NCBI RefSeq assembly: GCF_001584165.1 | Contig: NZ_CP013233.1 | Coordinates: forward strand, 806,001 to 870,000 | DNA from: Collimonas arenae | GTDB taxonomy: Bacteria > Pseudomonadota > Gammaproteobacteria > Burkholderiales > Burkholderiaceae_D | Direction of reading: 5' to 3' | DNA length: 64,000 nucleotides | Part shown: positions 18,693 through 28,528 of the stretch, piece after piece | Numbering within the stretch: the first letter of the stretch is position 1 | Layout: each line of letters begins with the position of its first letter | The notes under the pieces: model-generated | What the model was told of the DNA's origin: nothing | Database searches by the model: none | Seen by the model: only the letters and a program-made list of their open reading frames with translations | Program-made: the position numbers and the translations under genes

Positions 18693-19993
18693 TTAATAGG
18701 GTGCCGGCACCAGCAACGCATTGATCTGCTGCAGATCTTCTTCTTTCAGCGCGCCCGCCGCCGACTTCAATTTCAAGCCGTTCATCAAAGTGTCGTAGCG
18801 TGCCTTGGCCAGATCCCTGCGAGTTGAATACAGCTGCTGCTGGGCGTTCAGCACATCGATGTTGATGCGCACGCCGACCTGGTAACCGAGGCGGTTAGAG
18901 TCCAGCGACGACTGGCTGGAGATTTCCGCCGCTTCATAGGCCTTGACCTGAGCCAGGCCGTTGCTCACGCCGAGATAGGCTTGCTTGGCGTTGAGGATGG
19001 CGGTCCTACGCGCATTTTCCAGATCCGAACGGGCCTTGTCTTCCAAGGCCACCGCCTGACGTACGCTGCTGTTGACGGCGCCGCCGGAATACAGCGGGAT
19101 ATTCCACTGCACGCCAATCGAGTTGGTCATCTGCGATATGTTATAGAAAGGGATGTCGCTGCCGCTGACATCCGAGTGTGCGCGACTGACCACCAAGTCA
19201 AGCGTCGGCAGGTGACCTGCGCGGCTCTTCTTGATGTCGCGCTTGGCGATGTCTAATGTAATTTCCTGGCCCAGCACGCCGAAATTCTGCTGTTCCGCGC
19301 TGGTCACCCAGGCTTCAATGGCCGCCGGTTCGGGGCGCTCAGCTTGACGCCCGGGCGCAAGGTGGCCAATGGCGCCGGCGCCTTGCCGATGATCTGCTGC
19401 AGCGCATTGCGCGCGACTTCCAGGTTGTTGCTGGCGGCGATTTCCTGTGCGATCACCAGATCGTGGCTGGCCTGCGCTTCATTAGTGTCGGTGATGGTGG
19501 CCGTACCCACTTCGAAATTGCGCTTGGCTGACGCCAGTTGCTCGGCAATCGCGCTTTTCTGGGCTTGCAGCGATGCCAGCACGTCCTGCGCGGTCAGGAT
19601 GTCGAAATAGGCCTGACTGACGCGTAAGATCAAATCCTGCTGGGCCTGCGCAAACTGGACTTCACCAGCGGCTACCGACAGCTTGCTTTCCTGGTACTGC
19701 TGCCAATACGCCGGACGGAACAGCGGCTGGGTCAACTGCAGGCTGTAGTTGTTGGTAATGGTTTTCCAGGACTGGCCGGACTTACTGTAATTGCCGCCGA
19801 AACCGACGCTTGGCAGTAGTGCGGCACGGCCCTGTACGCTGGCTTCGTTATTGGCGTTGAGTGCGTAGCGTGCGCTGGTGTAGACCGGATCGTTGGCGAG
19901 TGCCAACTGATAGGTTTGCATCAGGTCAATGGCCTGAGCATTCGCTGCCGTCAGGGCGGTTGCGATCAACGAAGCAATAAGGGTAATGCGCAT
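18693..19993 (-). CDS. tolC: TolC-family outer-membrane channel, frameshifted
   Basis: Outer-membrane channel for type I secretion and efflux. Sec signal peptide MRITLIASLIATALTAANAQA, then IDLMQTYQLALANDPVYTSA, LTQPLFRPAYWQQY and VGTATITDTNEAQA, typical of TolC. The frame breaks after LRPGVKLSAP; the second half (SAEQQNFGVLGQEITLDIA, NIPLYSGGAVNSSVRQA, YQVGVRINIDVLNAQQQLY) is in the next frame. On the minus strand GCCCCGAACCG is seen where GCCCCGGAACCG is expected, so one base is lost near 19331. Restored length is 433 residues. Start 19993 has GGAG six bases upstream. Likely a sequencing error. Confidence 0.9.
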
Positions 19994-20207
19994 TACGTTC
20001 TCCGGGACATCATGTGTCGGGGCAGGCGTTGCGGGCCGGATTGGCCGCGACGTCAAACAAATACAGCAACGCTTTTCAATAATTTCTTTTACTTCTTGCA
20101 ACGCACTCCAGGCGCGCGGCGCAACCGGCCCCGGTCTGCGGAGGATGTCGCCGCAGACGCAAGGAAACGACAACTGGCTGGCCAGCGCCCGCTAAAACGG
20201 ACGCTAA

Positions 20208-20531
20208 TTAATACGTCGGCATCGCCGGATCGACCTGTTGGGCCCATGCGTGGATGCCGCCGGTCAGGTTGCTCACCGCGGAAAAACCGTGGCGTTCGAG
20301 AAAGGCCGCAACCTGCATGCTGCGTGCGCCGTGATGGCAGATGCAGACGATAGCCTGGTCTTCTTCAAGGTCATTCAGATGCGCCGGCACTGTCTGCATC
20401 GGCATCAGCCGCGCTGCGTCGATGTGACAGGTTTCGTATTCCCAAGGTTCGCGCACATCCAGCAACAGCGGCGCGGGGCGTTGCGGGTCGGCGATCCAGG
20501 CTGCAAGTTCAGAGGCGGTCAGATGTTGCAT
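20208..20531 (-). CDS. Single-domain rhodanese-like sulfurtransferase
   Basis: A 107-residue protein with one rhodanese domain: LLLDVREPWEYETCHI, then the active-site loop CHHGARS with catalytic cysteine near residue 70, and GGIHAW at the end. These proteins carry persulfide sulfur in the cytoplasm; the acceptor is unknown. It sits between the PCMT-like gene (8 bp upstream) and the tolC-like gene, an arrangement suggesting one transcript. Confidence 0.9.
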   Translation of the reverse strand: MQHLTASELAAWIADPQRPAPLLLDVREPWEYETCHIDAARLMPMQTVPAHLNDLEEDQAIVCICHHGARSMQVAAFLERHGFSAVSNLTGGIHAWAQQVDPAMPTY

Positions 20532-20539
20532 ACGCTGTC

Positions 20540-21199
20540 TCAGAACTTGAAGTGGGAATGCACCGCAGCTTCGCGCAACGGTTTGACATTGGTTTCAAAC
20601 AAATGCACCGTGCTGTAGCTGTCATCCGCGTTGCGGGTGATGATTTGCGCCGACATTACCGGTGCATCGCCAATGATTGCGACGATGCGGCCGCCGACAT
20701 TGAGCTGTTTCAGGAAGGCGTCCGGCAGGGTTGGCAGTGAACCCGAGATGAAGATTACGTCGTAGGTCTTCGACGCGCCTTGATCCCAGCCTTGGGCGCC
20801 ATTGCCGAGTGCGACGTCGACATTGGTGATGCCGTAGGCAGCCAGGTTCTGTTCGGCAAGGGCCTTCAGTTCCGGATCGATTTCGACTGTGGTGACGTGG
20901 CGCGCCTTGTAGCACAGCAGGGCAGCCATGTAACCGGAGCCGGCGCCGATTTCCAATACCTGCTCATGCTTCTTGACCTGCGCTTGCTGCAGCAGGCGCG
21001 CTTCGATCTTCGGCGCCAGCATGTTTTCGCCGCCAGGCAGCGGGATTTCAGTGTCGGAGAATGCCAGGCTCTTATAGGCCGCCGGTACGAATTCTTCGCG
21101 GCGCACCACCGACAGCAATTCCAGGATGTCCAGTTCCAGCACGTTCCAAGGGCGAATTTGCTGTTCGATCATATTGAAGCGGGCTTGTTCGATATTCAT
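20540..21199 (-). CDS. Protein-L-isoaspartate O-methyltransferase family protein
   Basis: SAM-dependent methyltransferase of 219 residues. Motif I is VLEIGAGSGYMAALL, followed by TVEIDPELKALA; the N-terminal part reads NMIEQQIRPWNVLELDILEL. This is the Pcm-like branch common upstream of rhodanese and tolC in betaproteobacteria. In the canonical enzyme a TSFGQ-type stretch handles the isoaspartyl substrate; here the corresponding region (LPGGENMLAPKIEARLL) is different, so activity on isoaspartyl residues is uncertain. Confidence 0.82.
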   Translation of the reverse strand: MNIEQARFNMIEQQIRPWNVLELDILELLSVVRREEFVPAAYKSLAFSDTEIPLPGGENMLAPKIEARLLQQAQVKKHEQVLEIGAGSGYMAALLCYKARHVTTVEIDPELKALAEQNLAAYGITNVDVALGNGAQGWDQGASKTYDVIFISGSLPTLPDAFLKQLNVGGRIVAIIGDAPVMSAQIITRNADDSYSTVHLFETNVKPLREAAVHSHFKF

Positions 21200-21305
21200 G
21201 TCAAAGGCTCATGGTGAAGAAATTAAAGGGCTCATTCTATCAAGGGCATCCCCAAAAACCTACAGTACGGCGCAATCTGCGGTCGGTAATGCCTTTGCAT
21301 AAATG

Positions 21306-24300
21306 TTACGTTACGGCATTGTTTTCGGTATCTGTTTCATTTTCCGCCTCAGGATCGGTCGCTGCGGCATTGCCTCGCCACTTGCGCTTGACCCAGCTGC
21401 TGAAGTCATCCAGGTAGGTATAGACCACGGGCACCACTACCAGCGTCAATAGTGACGAAGTGATAATTCCGCCGATAACCGCTTGGCCCATCGGCGCGCG
21501 CTGCTCGGAACCTTCTGATACGCCGAAGGCCAGCGGCACCATGCCGAATACCATCGCCAGCGTGGTCATCAGGATCGGCCGCAGCCGCACGTGCGCCGCT
21601 TCCAGCAGGGCGGCGCTGCGCTCCGCGCCGGCCTTGCGGGCCTGGTTGGCGAAATCGACTAGCAGGATCGCATTCTTGGTGACTAGCCCCATCAGCATGA
21701 TGAAGCCGATGATGGAAAACATGTTCAGCGTCGAACGCGACAGCATCAAGGCCAGGAATACCCCGATCAAGGTCAGCGGCAGCGCTGACATGATCGCCAG
21801 CGGCTGCAGGAAACTGGCGAACTGGGAAGCCAGGATCATGTAGATGAAGATGATCGCCAGGCCGAGTGCGCCAACTGCGTAGCCGAACGATTCCTGCATG
21901 CTCTTGGTCGAGCCGCCGACCTGATAACGGTAGCCGGCTGGCCAGCGCATGTTGTCCAGTGCGGTCTTGACGTCGGCATTGACCTGGCCGGCGGAGCGGC
22001 CGAGGGTGTCTGCCGAGAGTTCGATTTCGCGGTTCAGGTCACGCCGGTTGATCTGGTTGGCGCCGGTTGATGCTTCGATGGTGGCGACCTGGCGCAACGG
22101 CACCATCTTGGCCGAACCGTCGTTGTTGAGCTGTGTGCTGGCCAGCATCAGGCGCGACAAGTCTTCGCTGGCGTTGCGGTCAGAGGGCGCCAAACGCACA
22201 TTGACGTCATAGTTTTCATCGTCGGGGCCGCGCCAGGTGCTAACTGCTTCGCCGGCCAGCAACGGCCGCAGGGCGTTACCGATTTGCGCCACGCCGATGC
22301 CGAGGTCGGCGCCAATGTCGCGTTTCGGCGTTACCGCGATGTTGGGCTTGTTGTCCTTCAGGCTGGAATCGAGATCGACCAGGCCCGGCACCGCGCGCAT
22401 CCGGCGCTGCGCTTCAGCCGACAGCCGCTCCAGTTCTTTCAGGTCATGTCCGAGCAAACTCAGGCGTACCTGCTTGCTGTCGCCGCCAGCCGCCGCCAGC
22501 GCGCCGACCTGGGTCACCGTAATGCCGGCCACCTGCGACAGGCGCTGGCGCAGCAGCGGCGTCAGCTCGGAATTGTTGCGCTTGCGCTGGTCGCGCGGCG
22601 TCAGGCGGATGAATACCGAGGCGTAGTTCTTGCCCTGCGAGTTGCCGGTGTTGACGGTGGAGTAGATGTCCTGCACCTCCGGGAATTCACGCAGGATGCT
22701 TTCGACCTGGTGCACCTTGGCCTCAGTCAGTTCCAGCGAGGAGCCGACCGGCGTGAAGAAAGTGACGCCGCTTTCCGAATAATCGGCGTTCGGGATGAAT
22801 TCGCTACCGACCAGTCCCGAAGCCGGCAGCGCCAGGCCGGCGACGAAGGCCAGAATGGCGATCCCGACCGTCATCAGGCGGTGCTTGAGCGACCATTTCA
22901 GCAAGACCTGGTAACTGTCGGAAATCCATTGCACCAGACGCTCGAATTGCTCCAGCACGCGGCCGATGGTGTTGGCATAAATACCGCGCCGCTGCTTTTT
23001 GCCATCGGGATTGGTATCGTTATGCAGCGCCGGATCTGGCCAGATCGACGATAGCATCGGATCTAGCGTGAACGAGACGAACATCGAGATCAGCACCGCG
23101 GCTGTCACGGTGATGCCGAACTGGTGAAAGAAACGTCCAATGATGCCGCCCATGAAGCCGACCGGCAGAAACACGGCGACGATGGAAAAGGTGGTGGCCA
23201 GCACTGCCAGGCCGATTTCGGCGGTACCGTCGAGGGCAGCCAGGCGATGGCTCTTGAAGCGGCCATTTATCTTCATGCCGCTGTGGCGCACGATGTTTTC
23301 GCGCACCACGATGGCATCGTCGATCAACAGGCCGACGCACAGCGACAGCGCCATCAAGGTGATCATGTTAATGGTGAAGCCGAACATGTTCATGAACAGG
23401 AAAGTGCCGATCAGCGCCACCGGCAAGGTCAGGCCGGTGATGATGGTCGAGCGCCACGAGTTGAGGAACAGGAATACGATCAGGATCGTCAGCGCCGCGC
23501 CTTCCAGCAAGGTCTGGCGGACATTGTGGACGCCGACCCGGATCTGGGTCGAGCTGTCCTTGATGGCTTCGATCCGGACGCCGGGATGCAAGGTTTCCAT
23601 GTTGGTTTGCAGTTCTTGAATCGCCTTGGTCAGGCCATCGGCCACTTCGATAGTGTTCTGTCCCTGCGCTTTCAGCACATCGAGCGCCAGTGTGCGACGG
23701 CCGTTGTAGAGCGCCAGGTTTTCCTGTTCTTCCTGGCCGTCGACCACGGTTGCGACTTGCGACAGCTTGACCGGCTGGCCGCCGCGGATCGTCACCACGA
23801 TATCGTTGAAGTGATTCGGGTCCTTGAACTTGCCCAGCACTTGCACCACTTTTTCACTATCGGCAGTACGAATGGCGCCGGTCGGCAATTCCTGGTTTTC
23901 ATTGCGGATGGCATCTTCGACCTGATTGATGCCGATCCCGAGCGATTCCATTTCGACTGGCTTGACGTAGATATTGATCTGCCGCTTAACGCCGCCGACC
24001 AGCGTTACCGAGCCAACCCCGCGCACGTTTTCCAGGCGCTTCTTGACAACCTGATCAGCGATGGTGGTCAGCTCGCGCAGATCGCGCGGCTTGCCTTTTG
24101 GATCATTGGTGACCGAGATCGAGAAGATCGGTGCGTCGGCCGGATCGTAACGAGTGATCAGCGGTTCTTTGATTTCCTTGCGAAAGCCGGCTTTGACCGC
24201 GGCCACTTTTTCACGCACGTCCTGTGCGCCTTGGGTCGGATCGACATTCAGGTCGAACTGGACTATGACTACCGATTGTCCCTCGTAGGAGCGCGAGGTC

Positions 24301-24539
24301 AGGCTGTCGATGCCGTTGATGGTATTGACCGCTTCCTCGATCGGGCGGCTGATATCCGACTCGACCGTCTCCGGTGAAGCGCCCGGATACAGGGTCTGCA
24401 CCACTACTACCGGGAAGGTGATATCAGGGAATTGATCGACCCGCAAACGCTCGTACGAAAATAACCCAAGCACCACGAACGCCATCATCATCATGGTCGC
24501 CAGTACCGGGTTGCCGATGCTTATGCGCGTAAACCACAT
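21306..24539 (-). CDS. Second RND efflux permease (HAE1-like)
   Basis: Inner-membrane proton-driven exporter, 1077 residues. It starts MWFTRISIGNPVLATMMMMA and has porter domains, GLLIDDAIVVRENIVRHSG in TM4 and GLVTKNAILLVDFANQ in TM10, with the relay aspartates and lysine. It is only distantly like the AcrB copy at 13205. The ATG at 24539 is four bases from the stop of the adaptor gene, so they are translated together. No outer-membrane gene is in the operon; the TolC-like protein encoded at 18693 is a plausible partner. Substrate unknown. Confidence 0.92.
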   Translation of the reverse strand: MWFTRISIGNPVLATMMMMAFVVLGLFSYERLRVDQFPDITFPVVVVQTLYPGASPETVESDISRPIEEAVNTINGIDSLTSRSYEGQSVVIVQFDLNVDPTQGAQDVREKVAAVKAGFRKEIKEPLITRYDPADAPIFSISVTNDPKGKPRDLRELTTIADQVVKKRLENVRGVGSVTLVGGVKRQINIYVKPVEMESLGIGINQVEDAIRNENQELPTGAIRTADSEKVVQVLGKFKDPNHFNDIVVTIRGGQPVKLSQVATVVDGQEEQENLALYNGRRTLALDVLKAQGQNTIEVADGLTKAIQELQTNMETLHPGVRIEAIKDSSTQIRVGVHNVRQTLLEGAALTILIVFLFLNSWRSTIITGLTLPVALIGTFLFMNMFGFTINMITLMALSLCVGLLIDDAIVVRENIVRHSGMKINGRFKSHRLAALDGTAEIGLAVLATTFSIVAVFLPVGFMGGIIGRFFHQFGITVTAAVLISMFVSFTLDPMLSSIWPDPALHNDTNPDGKKQRRGIYANTIGRVLEQFERLVQWISDSYQVLLKWSLKHRLMTVGIAILAFVAGLALPASGLVGSEFIPNADYSESGVTFFTPVGSSLELTEAKVHQVESILREFPEVQDIYSTVNTGNSQGKNYASVFIRLTPRDQRKRNNSELTPLLRQRLSQVAGITVTQVGALAAAGGDSKQVRLSLLGHDLKELERLSAEAQRRMRAVPGLVDLDSSLKDNKPNIAVTPKRDIGADLGIGVAQIGNALRPLLAGEAVSTWRGPDDENYDVNVRLAPSDRNASEDLSRLMLASTQLNNDGSAKMVPLRQVATIEASTGANQINRRDLNREIELSADTLGRSAGQVNADVKTALDNMRWPAGYRYQVGGSTKSMQESFGYAVGALGLAIIFIYMILASQFASFLQPLAIMSALPLTLIGVFLALMLSRSTLNMFSIIGFIMLMGLVTKNAILLVDFANQARKAGAERSAALLEAAHVRLRPILMTTLAMVFGMVPLAFGVSEGSEQRAPMGQAVIGGIITSSLLTLVVVPVVYTYLDDFSSWVKRKWRGNAAATDPEAENETDTENNAVT

Positions 24540-24543
24540 GGTC

Positions 24544-25710
24544 TTAGCCCTTGACCGCGGTTGGTTGGGCGGCAAGCACCCGGACGCTGGCGCCATTCGG
24601 CAGGCTGCCGAGGTTGACCTTGACGATGCTGGCGCCGCTGCCGATGCCGCTCAGGATTTCGACAGCGTCGCCATTGCCACTGCCGTCGTTACCGCGCATG
24701 CCCAGAGTCACTGCGTGGCGTACGATCTTGCCGTTTTCAATGGCGTAGACATAACTGTCGCCGGCGTCATTTTGGATCGCCGATTGCGGCACGGTCAGCA
24801 CCGCGCTTTTCTTCGCCAGCGTCAACTGCGCCTCGCCGAACATGCCGGCGCGCAGCAGACCCTGCGGATTGTCGATCTGGATGTAGACCAGGATCGAACG
24901 CGAGCCGGCTTCGATCGACGGGTTGATGCGCACGACCTTGCCAATCACTGGCTTGGGCATGCCATCCAGCGCCAGCGTGACCTCCTGGTTTAGCGCCACG
25001 TCGAGGATGTTCGAAGTGGGTACCGCAGCCGCCATTTCCATCTGCCGCAGATCAACGATTTCCAGCAGGTTGTTGTCCGGAGAGACCTTTTCGCCAGGTT
25101 CTACCGAACGGCGGCTGATCAGGCCGCTGATCGGCGCACGAATCACGGTATCGGACAGCGCCTTGCGCGCAACGTCGACGGCGCCGCGGGCGGAATCGAC
25201 ATTGGCCTTGGCGATGTCGTACTGGCTGGCGGCATTGTCGAAGGCGTTCTTGGAGATGAAGCCCTTTTCAACCAGCACCTTGTTGTTGTCGCGTGTCTTG
25301 GTGGCGATGTCGAGCTGGCCCTGCGCGGCCAGCAGCGAGCCCTGCGCCTGGTCAAGGCGGGCCTGGTAGTCGCTGCTGTCCATCCTGACGATGACCTGGC
25401 CGGCGCTGACGGCGGCGCCTTCGCGCAACAGCACTTCACGCACTTCACCGCTGACTCGCGCCTTGACTTGCGCCTGGTTGACCGCGCGCAATGCGCCCGA
25501 CAGCGGCATCACCTGGCGCAAGTCGCGTGGCGTCACTTGCATCACATCGGTACTGAGGAACTCCAGGCGCGGCGTAGCGGCCGCCGTTGGCGGGATTGCG
25601 GTCTGGTTAGGGCCCGGACTGGATTTGCGGGTCGCCAGGAAAGTGATGATCAGCAGTGCCGCAACGCAGATGAAAACGATGGCTTTCCAGGGTTTTAGGC
25701 GTTTCAGCAT
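24544..25710 (-). CDS. RND efflux periplasmic adaptor subunit (membrane fusion protein)
   Basis: A 388-residue adaptor with an N-terminal membrane anchor (AIVFICVAALLIITFLA). The lipoyl domain halves read ALRAVNQAQVKARVSGEV and APISGLISRRSVEPGEKV, around a helical hairpin, and the beta-barrel includes LLRAGMFGEAQLTLAKKSA. It follows the tetR gene by 9 bp and precedes the permease by 4 bp, so tetR-adaptor-permease form one operon. Confidence 0.92.
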   Translation of the reverse strand: MLKRLKPWKAIVFICVAALLIITFLATRKSSPGPNQTAIPPTAAATPRLEFLSTDVMQVTPRDLRQVMPLSGALRAVNQAQVKARVSGEVREVLLREGAAVSAGQVIVRMDSSDYQARLDQAQGSLLAAQGQLDIATKTRDNNKVLVEKGFISKNAFDNAASQYDIAKANVDSARGAVDVARKALSDTVIRAPISGLISRRSVEPGEKVSPDNNLLEIVDLRQMEMAAAVPTSNILDVALNQEVTLALDGMPKPVIGKVVRINPSIEAGSRSILVYIQIDNPQGLLRAGMFGEAQLTLAKKSAVLTVPQSAIQNDAGDSYVYAIENGKIVRHAVTLGMRGNDGSGNGDAVEILSGIGSGASIVKVNLGSLPNGASVRVLAAQPTAVKG

Positions 25711-25719
25711 ATTCCGTGA

Positions 25720-26372
25720 TCAGGTTGGGGTAGGGCTCGGCTGGCTCAGCAAGCCATTCAGGCACAGGTCGATGAAGCTGTTCAGATAGTCTTCCGCCGA
25801 AATGGTTTCAACATGGCAAGTATTAAAAGGCTGCTGCCACATCATCAGCATGATCACCGGCGCGATCACGACGTTGGCCACCTGGCGCACATTGATGGCT
25901 CGGAAGTCGCCGCGATCGACGCCACGTTGCAGCATCCGCACGATCATGGCGTCGCCGCGCATGCTGACTTCCTCACGGTAAAAGTCACCAGATCAGGAAA
26001 ATTGCCCGATTCGGCCATCATCAACTTGGTGATGCCGGCCAGTTTTGTTGCGCCGATGCGTTCCCACCAGCCGAAGATGATTTCACGGAACAGGTCTGCG
26101 CTATGTCCGTTGTGGCCGTCGATGATATCTTCGGCTTCATCCAGCACCGGCAGCAGGTTTTCACGCACTACGGCCTTGAACAACTCTTCCTTGTTTTCGA
26201 AATACAGGTAAAGCGTGCCCTTGGAAACACCTGCCAGGGCTGCAACGTCGCCTAACCGGGTAGCCGCAAATCCGCGTTCGACGAACACATCCAGCGCGGC
26301 GGCCAGCAACTCCTGCGGACGCGCTTCCTTGCGTCGCTCCCAACGGGGTTTGGATCTGAAAGGGCAATTCAT
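25720..26372 (-). CDS. TetR-family repressor of the second RND operon, frameshifted
   Basis: First gene of the tetR-adaptor-permease operon. The HTH reads LGDVAALAGVSKGTLYLYF in the N-terminal 55 residues. The frame breaks after GNFPDLVTF. The rest (SMRGDAMIVRMLQRGVDRG, then the ligand domain to the end) is in the next frame, reconnected as YREEVSMRGD. On the minus strand GACTTTTACC is seen where GACTTTTTACC is expected, so one T is lost near 25980-25983. Restored length is 217 residues. An operator-like perfect inverted repeat lies just upstream, suggesting autoregulation. Probably a sequencing undercall. Confidence 0.88.
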
Positions 26373-26391
26373 GAATGCTAGTTTGTCTTTG

Positions 26392-26413
26392 TTACTGACT
26401 TGGGAGTCAGTAA
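26392..26413. promoter_or_regulatory. Operator-like perfect inverted repeat before the second tetR
   Basis: TTACTGACT-TGGG-AGTCAGTAA, two perfect 9-bp arms, placed 20 to 41 bp upstream of the tetR start. Size and position are those of an autoregulatory TetR operator. The arms are seen; binding is inferred. Confidence 0.78.
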
Positions 26414-26620
26414 TGTAAGCGGCAACTGTGGGGGTGTCAAGGAAGCCGATGGTGAGCTGTCAGTTTGCACAGTTTCGCGGTGCGCTGGGTAGCAGGTAAG
26501 AACAAACTTTGGCGCCGGACACAGTGAATGCAAGTAGAATCTGGCCTTCGCATGAATCACGGCCCGTTGTTTGAAGAATTACATGTTTGTCGAAATGATA
26601 TTAATCTACGAGGCCGGCGC

Positions 26621-26889
26621 GTGAGTTTGCCGGTTCCTTCCTGTCGTCCGGATTGCGGCGCGTGCTGCACGGCGCCTTCGATTTCGTCGCCAATTCCCGG
26701 TATGCCGAACGGCAAGCCGGCCGGCATCCGCTGTATTCAACTCGATCAGGCCAACCTGTGCAGGATCTTCGGCAGCCCGAGCGGCCTGCGGTATGCGCCA
26801 GCCTGCAACCGGCGCTGGACATGTGCGGCAGCTCACAGGCCCATGCAATGCATTATCTGACCAGGCTTGAGCAATTGACCGCCGTGTAG
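26621..26889 (+). CDS. YkgJ-family cysteine-cluster protein, frameshifted
   Basis: Small protein of the YkgJ-type zinc/iron-binding family. Seen: [33 protein letters not shown] and NLCRIFGSP in one frame, then [20 protein letters not shown] and [12 protein letters not shown] in the next, together giving the usual cysteine set. AGCCCGAGCGG is seen where AGCCCGGAGCGG would hold the frame, so one G is missing near 26779. Restored length is 89 residues. The start GTG 26621 has GAGG seven bases before it. Role unknown beyond probable metal binding. Confidence 0.8.
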
Positions 26890-26930
26890 AATCGGTCTTT
26901 TGCAAGCTGGCAAAACAAGGAAGAATCCGA

Positions 26931-27503
26931 ATGGAATCAAAACGATTGAGTCAAGGCACGACGCTGTCTGTGTTCTTTATGTTGTTGGCGGCGCTGTTGT
27001 TATCGTCTTGCGCAGCGCTGATCGGTCCGCGTGACGTTGAGTTTCCGCTCGCCAAACTGCAGCAATCGATGGACAAGCGGTTGCCGTTTTCTCAGCGCTA
27101 CATGGGTTTGTTCGAGGTGACGGCCGACAAGGCGCAACTGGCGTTGCCTGCCGGTCAGGGTCGTTTGTCGATCGATACCGACGTGACTGTGGCGTTGCCG
27201 ATGCTGGGCAAGTCGTGGAGTGGCAAGATGGCAATCTCGGGCGTGCTGTCGCTGGATAATCCGCATAATGCCGTAACGCTGACTGAACCCCGGCTGGACC
27301 AGTTGACATTGAACGGCGTCGATAAAACCTACGCGGCGCAAGTGACGCAGATCGGCAATCTGCTGGCCAGCCAGTTGCTCAACCAGGTTCCGCTGTATAC
27401 CTTCAAGCCGGAAGACCTGCACTATGCGGGCGTCGCTTTCATGCCGACAAGAATCGGCACGAAGCCGGAACGCCTTGTGGTAACGTTCGAGCCGGTAAAA
27501 TAA
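26931..27503 (+). CDS. DUF1439 (YceB-like) lipoprotein
   Basis: A 190-residue predicted lipoprotein with signal peptide and lipobox LLSSCAAL near residue 27. The mature part begins RDVEFPLAKLQQSMDKRLPF, typical of DUF1439/YceB, which resembles tubular lipid-binding proteins of the outer-membrane periplasmic face. The function is unproven. Start ATG 26931 follows AAGGAAG at a good distance. Stands alone between the YkgJ-like gene and uppP. Confidence 0.85.
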   Translation: MESKRLSQGTTLSVFFMLLAALLLSSCAALIGPRDVEFPLAKLQQSMDKRLPFSQRYMGLFEVTADKAQLALPAGQGRLSIDTDVTVALPMLGKSWSGKMAISGVLSLDNPHNAVTLTEPRLDQLTLNGVDKTYAAQVTQIGNLLASQLLNQVPLYTFKPEDLHYAGVAFMPTRIGTKPERLVVTFEPVK

Positions 27504-27612
27504 CGGGTCTATTTCAAGGAAACATCGGATGCGGTTGCTGATCATGTAGCCGTATCATGCGTTCCAGTCCTGATTTTCTTTGTTTCTCTCTCTTCCTTAT
27601 TGCCCAGACGAC

Positions 27613-28458
27613 ATGGATATAGTTCTCGCGTTAAAAGTTCTCATCATGGGCCTGGTCGAGGGCTTTACCGAGTTCCTGCCGATTTCTTCGACCGGTCATT
27701 TGATCCTTGCCGGTAGCCTGCTCGATTTTACCGCCGACATCACCCGCGAGAAAGCCGAAGTCTTCGAAATTGCGATTCAGGCCGGCGCCATCCTCGCCGT
27801 CTGCTGGGAATATCGCGCCCGCATCGCTGCGGTGTTACGCGGCCTGCCGAGCGATCCGAAAGCGCGCAAGCTGGTCATCAACCTGGCGATTGCCTTCATG
27901 CCGGCGGCAATATTGGGGCTGGCATTCAACCGGATGATCAAGGACAAGCTGTTCGCGCCGTTGCCGGTAGCGATTGCGCTGATCGTCGGCGGTTTCATCA
28001 TCCTCTGGGTCGAGCGCCGCAACAAGAATCGCGCTAGCGTGGCCCGGATTGAAACGGTCGACGACATGAACGCGCTTGATGCATTGAAGATCGGTTTTGC
28101 CCAGGCCTTTGCGCTGATTCCGGGCACCAGCCGCTCCGGTGCGACGATCATTGGCGGCATGCTGTTCGGCTTGTCGCGCAAGGCAGCGACCGAGTTTTCC
28201 TTTTTCCTGGCGATTCCGACGCTGTTTGCCGCCACCATCTATTCGCTGTACAAGGATCGCGCGCTGCTGTCGGCTGCCGATATTCCACTGTTCTCGATCG
28301 GTATCGTGGCGGCGTTTGTTTCGGCATTCCTGTGTGTGCGCTGGTTGCTGCGCTACATCAGCAGCCATGATTTCACCGCGTTCGCCTGGTATCGGATCGT
28401 GTTCGGCCTGGTGGTGGTGGTCACCGGCTATATGGGCTGGGTGAACTGGGCACATTGA
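27613..28458 (+). CDS. uppP: Undecaprenyl-diphosphatase UppP (BacA), copy 1
   Basis: Integral membrane phosphatase that recycles undecaprenyl pyrophosphate, the lipid carrier for peptidoglycan and O-antigen, and gives bacitracin tolerance. 281 residues. The two catalytic motifs are present: [16 protein letters not shown] (ExxxE) near the N-terminus and [11 protein letters not shown] in the middle. ATG 27613 is chosen because it matches the family N-terminus; a TTG at 27580 is in frame but would add an unusual leader. A paralogue follows 70 bp downstream. Confidence 0.95.
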   Translation: MDIVLALKVLIMGLVEGFTEFLPISSTGHLILAGSLLDFTADITREKAEVFEIAIQAGAILAVCWEYRARIAAVLRGLPSDPKARKLVINLAIAFMPAAILGLAFNRMIKDKLFAPLPVAIALIVGGFIILWVERRNKNRASVARIETVDDMNALDALKIGFAQAFALIPGTSRSGATIIGGMLFGLSRKAATEFSFFLAIPTLFAATIYSLYKDRALLSAADIPLFSIGIVAAFVSAFLCVRWLLRYISSHDFTAFAWYRIVFGLVVVVTGYMGWVNWAH

Positions 28459-28528
28459 GCGCCGTGTACGAACAGTAAGCTGGATTGGTTTTTATTTTTG
28501 ATTATCTATTCCTGAACAGGAGAACGTT

